A DNA stretch of 6,233 bases from Planctomycetota bacterium (GTDB lineage: Bacteria > Planctomycetota > Planctomycetia > Isosphaerales > Isosphaeraceae): contig JAKBCQ010000183.1 of NCBI GenBank assembly GCA_021807585.1, positions 1 through 6,233 on the forward strand. Direction: 5' to 3'. The position numbers were made by a program, and so were the translations under genes. Under the pieces are notes generated by a model. The model had not been told where the DNA came from. It was given only the letters and a program-made list of their open reading frames with translations, and ran no database searches. Below are positions 1 through 6,225 of this stretch, in pieces (within the stretch, counting starts at the first letter, position 1; each line of letters begins with the position of its first letter).

Positions 1-48
1 GGGAAGTGCGCGACGTTGTCGCGGCTCAATCGAACACGCGGCGAACCC

Positions 49-52
49 GAGG
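49..52 (+). promoter_or_regulatory. Shine-Dalgarno-like GAGG supporting the ATG 61 start
   Basis: GAGG lies 8 bases before ATG 61, a normal spacing. It favours this start over the in-frame TTG at 16, which has no such element visible in the few bases before it. Confidence 0.4.
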
Positions 53-60
53 TCGGTCGA

Positions 61-471
61 ATGGCGAAACAGAGCGTACTGGGCGGACTCGGCGAATTTT
101 TTTGGAACGATCCCCTCGCCGCGACGATGATCGCCGCCGCGATCGTCGCGATCGCCTGCACTCCGCTCACTTTTCTTGTCCTTTCCAAATATCAATACTT
201 GCGCACGCGACGCGGCCGGACGTTTCAGCAGCCTTCGTTCGCGTCGGTGATTTGCGGCATGATGCTCGTTTCGGCAATCCCCGCGATCTTCTGCGCACTT
301 GTGATTAAAAGCCGAAGTTTTGATAAGAATCGGTATGAGTTCGATCCCAACAAAACGTGGTCGGTGCTCGATCAGGGGCGCGGGTTCAAGAGCGTGGTCG
401 AAGCCGACGAGGCGGTGCGGCAAGAGATGAAACGGCTTGCGGAGGAGCGGAAACGCTCGTCAACTCGGTGA
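61..471 (+). CDS. Two-TM membrane protein, probable N-terminal part of a split DUF6599-type protein
   Basis: The product is 136 residues. Two hydrophobic segments are visible at about residues 20-41 (AATMIAAAIVAIACTPLTFL onward) and 60-82, separated by a basic loop (KYQYLRTRRGR), so it should sit in the cytoplasmic membrane. From residue 112 a charged helix begins (EADEAVRQEMKRLAEERK) that has coiled-coil character. It ends abruptly after five residues (RSSTR) that do not continue the heptad. I chose ATG 61 because GAGG at 49-52 lies 8 bases upstream; the frame is open to the window edge and a TTG at 16 is possible, but the residues before Met61 look non-coding. The stop overlaps the next frame by four bases (GTGA). 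I recognise no family for this part alone. I infer that it is the membrane anchor of the protein continued in the frame starting near 453, and that RSSTR is an artefact of a lost base. A genuine small, translationally coupled gene is the alternative. Confidence 0.7.
   Translation: MAKQSVLGGLGEFFWNDPLAATMIAAAIVAIACTPLTFLVLSKYQYLRTRRGRTFQQPSFASVICGMMLVSAIPAIFCALVIKSRSFDKNRYEFDPNKTWSVLDQGRGFKSVVEADEAVRQEMKRLAEERKRSSTR
441..471 (+). other. Frame junction within a coiled coil (probable one-base deletion)
   Basis: Upstream codons in the first frame read GAG GAG CGG AAA (E-E-R-K, to base 453). Re-reading base 453 gives ACG CTC GTC AAC TCG GTG (T-L-V-N-S-V) in the second frame. The joined helix then has V112, V119, L126, L133, L140, L147 and V154 at exact seven-residue spacing, with L133 encoded ahead of the GTG 468 start. 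G/C-ending codons also move from one frame to the other at this point. One extra A in the AAA run would restore a single 563-residue frame. No classic slippery heptamer is present, since G-CGG-AAA slips poorly. Confidence 0.65.
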
Positions 472-1751
472 AGAAGCTCGACGAGGCGATGCTGGGGCTC
501 CGCGCGACGGCTCGTCAGGTTCCTGCGCTTTCACCCGATCTGCTCGCGGTTCTCGATCGGCTGGGGGCGGTTCGCCAGGCTGTCGGTCTCGACGCGCCCC
601 AGCAGCTTTCCGATGAAACCGCGCCTCCGGTGGGATTGGCGGGCGCTCCTGCGTCGCTCGCGCTCACGTCTCCGGGAGGAGCGATCCCCGTTCCGATGAC
701 GACGACGGCGCAAGGGGCGATTCCCCCGACGCTTGCTCCTCAAACGGCGCCCGCCGCCGGGTCGGGGCTTCCTCCCGCGAAGCTCGCCGCCCAACTCGCC
801 GCGGTTCCCGAGCCGCAACGGAAGCTCGCCGCGATGCTTCCATTAAGCGACGGCGAGATCCCGGCGGGCTGGGAGATCGGCAAGCAGGGGGATAAATATA
901 TTGAAACATTCAATGCCGAGAATTTGTATGAGAAGATCGACGGTCGCGCCGAGAGCTTTTTGCAATACGACGTCCGCGGGATGGCGTACGCCGATTATCA
1001 TCCCAAAGGGGACGACTCGTATCAGGTACAGGTTTATATTTTTGAGATGAGCAATTCGCTCAAGGCGCTCGGCAAATATGGAACCGAGAAAACCCCGGGG
1101 GTGAAGGCGATCGCGCTCGGCCAGGAGGGGTATGTTTCGGCGGGAAGTACGCTCTTTTACGCCGATAAATATTACACGCAGATCGTCTCGACGAAGGACG
1201 ACGCCAAGTTCGCCGAGTTCGCTCTCACGATCGCCAAACAAATCGCCGCCAAACAGATTCCCCAGGCGGTCGCCTCGGGAACCGAAGGCGCCGTTAAGGC
1301 GACCCCCGAATCGATGTTCGCGCTTCTGCCCGATGCGCCCGGCAAGGCGGGGCAAAAGTATGTGGCGCAGGATGTTTTCGGATATGGGTTTTTGTCTGAT
1401 GTGTTCATGGCCGATTATGATGACGGCGGTTCGAAATGGCAGGGTTTTATTCGTCCTTACGCCGACTCGGCGGAGGCGCGGAAGATCTTTGAGAAATACG
1501 GCGAGGACGCCAAGAAGGACGGCGCGGAGATCAGGAAGCTTGAATGTCCCGACGCCGACGAATTGATCGTCGGTTCGAGCATCGGGCTCGTCGACGTCGT
1601 GTTCCTCAAGGGGAACGTCGTGGGAGGGGTGAACGGCGCCGACAACCCCAAAAAGGCCGAGGCGTTCGCCCGCGCGTTCGTCAAACGCCTTCCGGCCAAG
1701 GTTCCCGCGTTCGAGGCGCCCCCCGCCGAAGCCAAATCGGGTGATGAATGA
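468..1751 (+). CDS. DUF6599-like protein, probable C-terminal part of the split gene
   Basis: From GTG 468 the product is 427 residues. Residues 1-11 continue a coiled coil, 52-115 form a Pro/Ala-rich linker, and about 125-410 form a globular region. In the globular part, ENLYEKIDGRAESFLQYDVR (151-170) resembles the signature of DUF6599 (LY-x-x-I-[ND]-G-x-A-E-x-[FYL]-x-x-Y), followed by a Y-x-V-x-V-Y-x-[FM] strand, a G-x-EGY strand and a second half beginning ATPESMFALLPDAPGK. This assignment is from memory of the family; its function is unknown. There is no signal peptide or TM segment, so translated alone it would stay in the cytoplasm. The start is uncertain: GTG 468 overlaps the preceding stop, the only good Shine-Dalgarno-like stretch (GGAGGAG, 441-447) is about 20 bases away, and the coding pattern in this frame already begins near 453, ahead of the GTG. 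ATG 489 is another possible start. I think it is the body of one ~563-residue protein shared with the frame ending at 471. Confidence 0.75.
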   Translation: MKKLDEAMLGLRATARQVPALSPDLLAVLDRLGAVRQAVGLDAPQQLSDETAPPVGLAGAPASLALTSPGGAIPVPMTTTAQGAIPPTLAPQTAPAAGSGLPPAKLAAQLAAVPEPQRKLAAMLPLSDGEIPAGWEIGKQGDKYIETFNAENLYEKIDGRAESFLQYDVRGMAYADYHPKGDDSYQVQVYIFEMSNSLKALGKYGTEKTPGVKAIALGQEGYVSAGSTLFYADKYYTQIVSTKDDAKFAEFALTIAKQIAAKQIPQAVASGTEGAVKATPESMFALLPDAPGKAGQKYVAQDVFGYGFLSDVFMADYDDGGSKWQGFIRPYADSAEARKIFEKYGEDAKKDGAEIRKLECPDADELIVGSSIGLVDVVFLKGNVVGGVNGADNPKKAEAFARAFVKRLPAKVPAFEAPPAEAKSGDE

Positions 1752-1844
1752 TCCTTTGCTGAATATATCTTCGTTCATTAAATATTTAATCATGATTGAT
1801 TTTATCGCCGTCCGAGATCGCTCATTGAACTCGAGAATTATGAA
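1752..1844 (+). promoter_or_regulatory. AT-rich intergenic region with overlapping palindromes, possible promoter/operator
   Basis: By hand count about 24% of bases 1751-1800 are G/C, against GC-rich coding sequence on both sides. It contains a perfect 14-bp palindrome ATTAAATATTTAAT (1777-1790) overlapping a perfect 10-bp palindrome AATCATGATT (1788-1797). TTTAAT at 1785-1790 matches a sigma-70 type -10 box at five of six positions, but no convincing -35 box stands 16-18 bases upstream. No intrinsic terminator is seen for the preceding gene. This is the likeliest place for a promoter or regulator site of the 1845 gene; the palindromes could also simply reflect AT-rich composition. Confidence 0.35.
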
Positions 1845-1848
1845 ATGA
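1792..1848 (+). CDS. Possible 18-residue leader ORF overlapping the 1845 start
   Basis: ATG 1792 opens a frame encoding MIDFIAVRDRSLNSRIMK and ends at TGA 1846-1848. That stop overlaps the ATG of the large downstream gene as ATGA, the usual geometry of translational coupling. There is no Shine-Dalgarno-like sequence before ATG 1792 (the upstream bases are TTAAATATTTAATC), the ORF is very short, and an ATGA overlap can arise by chance. I recognise no leader-peptide type. A second ATG in the same frame (1840) leaves the minimal ORF Met-Lys-stop. Weakly supported. Confidence 0.15.
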   Translation: MIDFIAVRDRSLNSRIMK

Positions 1849-4601
1849 CGCAGACGACCGACCTCGCGACCGAGCCCGCGAACGCGAATCGCGGGTTGTC
1901 GCGTTCGTTCGGGGTCGTCGATTCGATCGTGATCGCGCTTTTTTGCGTCTCGGGAGCGTCGGGTTTGATGCTGGAAATCGTCTGGTCGAGGATGCTTTCC
2001 AGGCTCCTCGGCGGCACGACGTGGGGCGTGCTCGCGGTGCTTATCAGCTTTATGGGGGGCCTTGGAATCGGCGCCGAGTTCTGGGGGAGGCGCGCCGAGC
2101 GCGTCAAGCGTCCGCTCGCGCTCTACGGCGCGCTTGAAGTCGCGATCGGAATCTACGCGCTCGCCGCCCCCCTGCTCTTCAACGCGATCGGCGCGGGTTA
2201 TATCGCGTTACAACGCGCTTACGGCCGACCGTTCGGGTTCGATCAGCCGATTCGATTACTGATCGCGTGTTTAGCGATCGCTCCTCCGACGTTCCTCATG
2301 GGGGGAACGCTGCCGATCCTCACCCGCTATTGCGCGAATCGACGCGGCGGATCGGCGGGGATTCTCGCGGGTCTGTACGCGTGGAACACGTTCGGCGCGG
2401 TCGTCGGCTGCTTCGCCGCGGGTTTCATCCTCATCCTCACCCTCGGCGTCGTCGAAACCAACATGCTCGCCGCGGCGATCGACGTTTTGATCGGCGCGAT
2501 CGCGATCCGCCTCGGAATCGTACCTTCAAATAATAATGTATACTTCAATCAGTCATTGATTAGTAATACAAGTATAAATACGCAAAAATTTGAACATCAT
2601 GAGGTGGATCGTAATCGATCGGGGGGATTACCGGTCGTGTCGATCGCGTCGGTTTCGGGGTTTTGCGGGCTGGCTTACGAGGTTTTATGGACGCGAGGCG
2701 TGCTGGCGACGATCACCGACGGCACGACGTACGCTTTCACCGCGATGCTCACGGCGTTTCTCGCGGGGCACGCGATCGGCGGGAGATTGGCTCGCGGCGC
2801 GCTATTCGGAACGAACCGACGCGTCCAAGTCGCGGACGCGTCGTTGTGGTTTAAGCTTGGACTGGCGCAAACATTCGTCGGTTTGGGAGCGCTCGCTTCG
2901 ATCCCGCTCCTCGTTCTCGCCTCGCGTTTGATCTTCGCCCACGGCGGATTTCAATCGGCGCGGGCTTCATTTTGGAACTGGGAGGCGCCGTTTTATTTCA
3001 GCGTTTGTTTCATAGCGATGTTTCTCCCCGCGGTGTTTCTGGGAGCGAGCTTTTCGCTTGCGGCGCGGCTTTTCACGGGTCGAGGGGGCGCCGTCGCGGC
3101 GAACGCGGGGCGGCTTTATCTCGGCAATACGTGGGGGGCGATCGCGGGAGCTCTCGTCGCCACGTGGATCCTCATTCCGAACCTCGGCGTTCAGAAAGCG
3201 GTCGTCGCGCTCGCGATCGCGCAAGCGGCGATCGGCGGAGTCGTCGCGCTTTTCTCCAAGGGATATCTGGGATTGCCTGCGCGAATATATTCCGTTCTAT
3301 TGATCGGTCTCGGCGTCGCGGGTGGTTTCGCATTCAACACATGGCTTGCGCTAAACGAAGTTTATGCCGGCTGGGAGCCGGGGAGGCTCTTGTTCATCCG
3401 CGAGGGGCCGGGAGCGACGGTCACGGTGCACGAACGGCGCGGGTCGAGCGAACGCGTGATCAACATCAACGGCGTGAATGTGGCGGGAACTTCACGCGTC
3501 TTTCGGACGATCCAGAAGCTGCAGGGGCATTTGCCCCTCGTTTTACACCCCGATCCGCGCGAGGTTTTGCACATCGGCTTCGGATCGGGGGGAACGTGTC
3601 GATCGGTGAGCCTGCGCCCCGAGATCGAACGGATCGACGTCGCCGAGATCTCACCCGAGGTCGTTCAAACCTCGAGCGAATGGTTCAAGCCGATCCATCA
3701 AAATGTCCTTGCCGACCCGCGCGTTCACTTAAGAATCGTCGACGCGCGCGAGGAGGCCGCGGTTTCAAGCCGAACCTACGATCTCATTCTCTCCGATTCG
3801 GTCTTGCCCCGATTCCGCGGAAACGCATCCTTATATACCAGTGATTACTTCCGTCTCTGCTCGAAGAAACTTAAACCGGGAGGGATCTTCTCAACCTGGT
3901 TCGCGCTCCACGGGCTTTCGGTCGATGATTTCCGTTGCGTGATCCGCAGTTTAATGAGCGTATTTCCGCATGTTCAGATCTGGTATCCAAATATCGAGCC
4001 GAATGAGAACATCGTGATTCTCGCGTCTCGATCGCCGATCGTGATCGATTTTTCCCGGTTTCATCGCGAGCTCTCCCGACCCGCGATTCTGGCGGATTGG
4101 AACGACGTCGAGCTCGGATCGGTGATTTCATTGGCCGATTTTTTCCTCATGGGTGATCGGGGCGCCAAGGCGTTCGCGGGATCGGGACCGATCAACACCG
4201 ACGATCATCCTTTACTCGAGTTTTCCGCTCCGAAAACGACCTCGCGGATCGGATCTTGGTCGGCGAACTTCGCGGCGTTGCTCGATCATCGCGAACCGAT
4301 CGAGTCGTATGCGACACGGATGAATCGCGCCGATCGCAATGCGATTCGAGTGCGACAGGCCGCGACGGATCACAAATTGCGCGGAGAATCACTCGAACTT
4401 CAGGCCCGCGCAGCGGTCATTCTCGACCGTTCGCCTTCGGCCCGCGCGGTTTATCGCCGCGATCTCGACCAGGCTCTCGGCGAATACGATACGGCGATTG
4501 GAATCGATTCCGGCGACGTCGATCTCGAACGGAATCGCGTGCGGCTCTCGATGTTTTTGGAATCGATCCGCGCACGCAATCGACCTCAACCGGTGGAGTA
4601 A
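1845..4601 (+). CDS. Fused membrane transporter-like/spermidine synthase-like protein
   Basis: The product is 918 residues. Residues ~25-225 and ~263-503 are two multi-TM halves with about 12-13 segments in total. They are duplicates: 40-82 resembles 275-317 (GLMLEIVWSR / GLAYEVLWTR), and 149-202 aligns without gaps to 396-449 (both with a G-x-[WYL]-x-x-NT-[FW]-GA core). Residues ~515-715 form a Rossmann domain of the spermidine synthase (SpeE) type: VLHIGFGSGG (574-583) is the SAM-site loop, E601 the probable ribose ligand, D633 in VDA the probable adenine contact, and D651 in YDLILSDS stands at the catalytic Asp position. True SpeE has GGG[DE]GG and DSTDP; here these are GFGSGG and DSVLP, so classical aminopropyl transfer is doubtful. 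NTDDHPLLEFSAP (785-797) is typical of this fused family, and 845-905 is a weak TPR-like tail. ATG 1845 is the first usable start: the frame is closed by TGA at 1797 with no start codon between, and only weak GAGA (1833-1836) precedes it. Substrate and role are unknown. Confidence 0.9.
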   Translation: MTQTTDLATEPANANRGLSRSFGVVDSIVIALFCVSGASGLMLEIVWSRMLSRLLGGTTWGVLAVLISFMGGLGIGAEFWGRRAERVKRPLALYGALEVAIGIYALAAPLLFNAIGAGYIALQRAYGRPFGFDQPIRLLIACLAIAPPTFLMGGTLPILTRYCANRRGGSAGILAGLYAWNTFGAVVGCFAAGFILILTLGVVETNMLAAAIDVLIGAIAIRLGIVPSNNNVYFNQSLISNTSINTQKFEHHEVDRNRSGGLPVVSIASVSGFCGLAYEVLWTRGVLATITDGTTYAFTAMLTAFLAGHAIGGRLARGALFGTNRRVQVADASLWFKLGLAQTFVGLGALASIPLLVLASRLIFAHGGFQSARASFWNWEAPFYFSVCFIAMFLPAVFLGASFSLAARLFTGRGGAVAANAGRLYLGNTWGAIAGALVATWILIPNLGVQKAVVALAIAQAAIGGVVALFSKGYLGLPARIYSVLLIGLGVAGGFAFNTWLALNEVYAGWEPGRLLFIREGPGATVTVHERRGSSERVININGVNVAGTSRVFRTIQKLQGHLPLVLHPDPREVLHIGFGSGGTCRSVSLRPEIERIDVAEISPEVVQTSSEWFKPIHQNVLADPRVHLRIVDAREEAAVSSRTYDLILSDSVLPRFRGNASLYTSDYFRLCSKKLKPGGIFSTWFALHGLSVDDFRCVIRSLMSVFPHVQIWYPNIEPNENIVILASRSPIVIDFSRFHRELSRPAILADWNDVELGSVISLADFFLMGDRGAKAFAGSGPINTDDHPLLEFSAPKTTSRIGSWSANFAALLDHREPIESYATRMNRADRNAIRVRQAATDHKLRGESLELQARAAVILDRSPSARAVYRRDLDQALGEYDTAIGIDSGDVDLERNRVRLSMFLESIRARNRPQPVE
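2521..2600 (+). other. AT-rich coding patch encoding an Asn/Ser-rich linker between the membrane halves
   Basis: By hand count 19 of 80 bases are G/C (about 24%), inside a gene that is otherwise GC-rich. It encodes roughly residues 226-252 (PSNNNVYFNQSLISNTSINT followed by QKFEHHE), a polar hinge between the first and second membrane repeats. The reading frame is intact. The patch may be a poorly constrained loop that has drifted, or an inserted segment; it could also hold an internal promoter, but I see no clear -35/-10 pair. Confidence 0.6.
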
Positions 4602-4605
4602 GGTT

Positions 4606-4630
4606 CGCGATTCTCCGAGGAAGGATCGCG
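4606..4630 (+). terminator. Hairpin just after the stop codon, terminator-like but without a U-tract
   Basis: CGCGATTCT (4606-4614) pairs with AGGATCGCG (4622-4630) over nine base pairs, one of them G-U, around a seven-base loop CCGAGGA. It starts 5 bases after the TAA of the 1845 gene. The following bases (GTACGACC) are not T-rich, so it is not a canonical intrinsic terminator; it could stabilise the 3' end or act together with Rho. Confidence 0.35.
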
Positions 4631-4749
4631 GTACGACCTCAGGGTACGAACCGATCGAGCGCGATCGCTCCGGGTCGATTGATCCTCAACCGCCGTTTTT
4701 CTCGCTTCGCGGAATAATCTCTCGCTTCACCAAAGAATTTTGTCCGGAT

Positions 4750-4761
4750 CGTCGGCCGACG
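4750..4761. repeat. 12-bp perfect palindrome CGTCGGCCGACG
   Basis: The 12 bases are identical to their reverse complement. It lies in the gene-free region 13 bases before a second inverted repeat. It might be a protein-binding site or form a cruciform; GC-rich palindromes are fairly easy to find in such DNA. Confidence 0.4.
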
Positions 4762-4773
4762 GCAATTCTCATT

Positions 4774-4797
4774 ATGTCGACGGTCTTGTCTCGACAT
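4774..4797. repeat. Inverted repeat ATGTCGA-N10-TCGACAT
   Basis: Two exact 7-bp arms (4774-4780 and 4791-4797) flank a 10-base spacer. The 17-base centre-to-centre spacing of the arms is longer than one helical turn, so it could be a dimeric operator or an RNA hairpin with a 10-base loop. No neighbouring regulator gene is in the window. Confidence 0.4.
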
Positions 4798-5098
4798 GAG
4801 CCGTTCGATCGGTCGCACGAAGGTACTTCGGCCCTGAAATTGCACACACAATTTGATGTGGATGATCTTGACGAGAGATCGGTCGCTCGTGGCTTCGAAT
4901 TGATCGGGGTGTCGAACGGGAGTTCGCTCCTGGAACGCCCCGGCGTTATGAGCATTCATATGATCATTCCTCGGCGCTTTTCCGTCGATTTTCGGTAAAC
5001 GATCGACGTTTTCGTGATCCGGCTTCATAACCTTCCGCCCTACTTCGCCCGCGAACTTGTTGATTATTTGATTCGACCTCGCGGGGGGAGCATTGAAG

Positions 5099-5113
5099 AG
5101 CCGAGGTTCGGCT
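5099..5113 (+). repeat. Small hairpin AGCCGA-GGT-TCGGCT upstream of the DUF1559 gene
   Basis: A perfect 6-bp stem with a 3-base loop, weakly extendable outward (GAAG/TTCTC with one G-U and one mismatch). It ends 38 bases before ATG 5152. No T-run follows, so it is not an intrinsic terminator; it could be a 5'-leader structure. Confidence 0.3.
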
Positions 5114-5121
5114 TCTCGTAC

Positions 5122-5131
5122 GTGTTAACAC
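5122..5131. promoter_or_regulatory. Palindrome GTGTTAACAC 20 bases before the DUF1559 start
   Basis: A perfect 10-bp palindrome with AT-rich sequence (ATTTATAGG) directly after it. Its position suits an operator or promoter element for the gene at 5152. TTTATA (5133-5138) resembles a -10 box, but it would place the start of transcription almost at the ATG and no -35 box is seen. The AGG at 5138-5140, 11 bases before the ATG, may serve as a weak ribosome-binding site. Confidence 0.25.
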
Positions 5132-5151
5132 ATTTATAGGATGATAGAGCA

Positions 5152-6225
5152 ATGAAGCGAAGATCCGGTTTTACTTTGATTGAGCTTTTGGTCGTCATCG
5201 CGATTATCGCGGTGTTGATCGCGCTCCTTCTGCCCGCGGTGCAACAGGCTCGAGAGGCCGCGCGCCGCGCGCAGTGCACAAACAACCTCAAGCAATTGGG
5301 GTTGGCGGTGCATAATTATCTCTCCCAGAATAACACTTTCCCCCCTCACGATATGTATCCGACGACATCCAACATTTCGCAGGGTTGGACTTACGGCTGG
5401 CCGATGGCGATTTTGCCGCAACTCGACCAGCAGGCGATGTTCAACGCGTTCAATTTTTCGATGGGGGTGTTCAGCAATCTCGCCTTGGCGAACACGACGG
5501 TCGGGTACGTTCAGATCTCGTCGCTGTTGTGTCCCTCCGACGGAGCGTTCCAACGCCCCGCCTCTCCCTGGGGGACGCAGAATTATGTCGGCAATTACGG
5601 CGGTCCTGGACCGATCATGATCGGCACGGGAACGATCGTTCCGCTCGCGGCGCCGCTCAGCCCTTACGCGAACTCGATGGGGCCCGTCGGGATGGAATCG
5701 ATCATCGACGGATCGTCGAGCACGGGGCTTTTCAGCGAGCGTTTGATCGGGCTCAACGGCGGTCCGACGGTCTACGCGGGGCAAGTTAAAAACATGGCGC
5801 TTCGAGGCGTCTACGCCAACACCCAGTCGGGCGTGAACCCGAACAACTGGGACGGAGGTTACACCCAGGCGCAAGCTTATCAAGTATTACAGGCGTGCAA
5901 CAATTTGCCTGGTACGACTCCGAGCACGCTGACGTGGGGGAACGGTTATACGTTTGTCACGGGTTATCCTTGGTATGTGTCGACGAATGGATATACGCAT
6001 TACGGCACTCCCAACAAGAACTCGTGCGCCGATCCGCAGGACGCGACGACGTGGTTCGTCAACTCTCACGGCAGCGCTCCTCCCACGAGCAACCACCCCG
6101 GCGGCGTGAACGTTTGCATGGCCGACGGGTCGGTTCACTTCATCAAAGACTCGGTCAATTACATCACCTGGTGGGCTCTTGGAACCCGCAACCAGGGCGA
6201 GGTGATCGATCAAAGCACGTATTGA
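5152..6225 (+). CDS. DUF1559 domain protein with prepilin-like N-terminus
   Basis: The 357-residue product is complete and of usual family length. [20 protein letters not shown] is a type IV pilin-like leader: basic n-region, prepilin peptidase site between G6 and F7, Glu at +5 (E11), then a ~20-residue hydrophobic helix that runs into [20 protein letters not shown]. The DUF1559 core follows, with LLCPSD (125-130), [15 protein letters not shown] (185-199) and the C-terminal H-X9-DG motif (H315, D325, G326) in [18 protein letters not shown]. Such proteins occur in dozens to hundreds of copies per planctomycete genome. They are thought to be exported and processed like pseudopilins, but the role of individual copies is unknown. 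ATG 5152 is the only start that keeps the short basic leader. The gene stands 550 bases from its upstream neighbour, so it probably has its own promoter; what follows lies outside the window. Confidence 0.95.
   Translation: MKRRSGFTLIELLVVIAIIAVLIALLLPAVQQAREAARRAQCTNNLKQLGLAVHNYLSQNNTFPPHDMYPTTSNISQGWTYGWPMAILPQLDQQAMFNAFNFSMGVFSNLALANTTVGYVQISSLLCPSDGAFQRPASPWGTQNYVGNYGGPGPIMIGTGTIVPLAAPLSPYANSMGPVGMESIIDGSSSTGLFSERLIGLNGGPTVYAGQVKNMALRGVYANTQSGVNPNNWDGGYTQAQAYQVLQACNNLPGTTPSTLTWGNGYTFVTGYPWYVSTNGYTHYGTPNKNSCADPQDATTWFVNSHGSAPPTSNHPGGVNVCMADGSVHFIKDSVNYITWWALGTRNQGEVIDQSTY

Larger units (their letters stand above)
148..4668. repeat. Dispersed GCGATCGC octamers (seven copies)
   Basis: The palindrome GCGATCGC occurs at 148-155, 1107-1114, 2274-2281, 2496-2503, 3138-3145, 3213-3220 and 4661-4668. 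Six copies are inside genes, in different reading frames, and one is intergenic. This is the same word as the cyanobacterial HIP1 repeat. A rough estimate from base composition gives well under one copy expected in 6.2 kb, though preferred ATC and GCG codons raise that. Confidence 0.6.
4602..5151. other. 550-base intergenic region without a convincing gene
   Basis: Open frames exist on both strands here, for example ATG 4774 to 4998 on + (74 codons) and frames of 89 and 129 codons on the - strand. None has a Shine-Dalgarno site, a recognisable motif, or the G/C-ending codon pattern of the real genes; their products are Arg/Ser-rich as expected from reading GATCG-rich DNA out of frame. What I can support is the hairpin at 4606-4630, the palindrome at 4750-4761, the inverted repeat at 4774-4797, the hairpin at 5099-5113 and the palindrome at 5122-5131. 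A small RNA or a decayed gene remnant cannot be excluded. Confidence 0.5.

Noticed and set aside
447..453. Programmed -1 ribosomal slippage at G-CGG-AAA
   Set aside because: The heptamer does not allow good re-pairing of the P-site tRNA in the -1 frame and no poly-A or stable downstream structure is evident, although GGAGGAG lies just upstream. A simple lost base is more likely.
843..1793. 316-codon open frame on the - strand opposite the DUF6599-like gene
   Set aside because: It is an Arg/Gly-rich antisense shadow created by G/C-ending codons on the + strand; it has no motif and overlaps a better-supported gene throughout.
2972..3844. 290-codon + strand frame inside the fused synthase-like gene
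   Set aside because: It is Arg/Ser-rich and lies entirely within a gene having clear family motifs in another frame.
4639..5028. Frames of 129 and 89 codons on the - strand and a 74-codon + frame (ATG 4774) in the gene-free region
   Set aside because: No ribosome-binding site, no motif, and codon third positions unlike the real genes; consistent with chance open frames in GATCG-rich DNA.
5099..5113. Intrinsic terminator upstream of the DUF1559 gene
   Set aside because: The stem is only six pairs and is followed by TCTCGTACG rather than a T-run.
5134..5883. 249-codon - strand frame opposite the DUF1559 gene
   Set aside because: Antisense to an unmistakable DUF1559 protein and rich in Arg/His with no recognisable domain.
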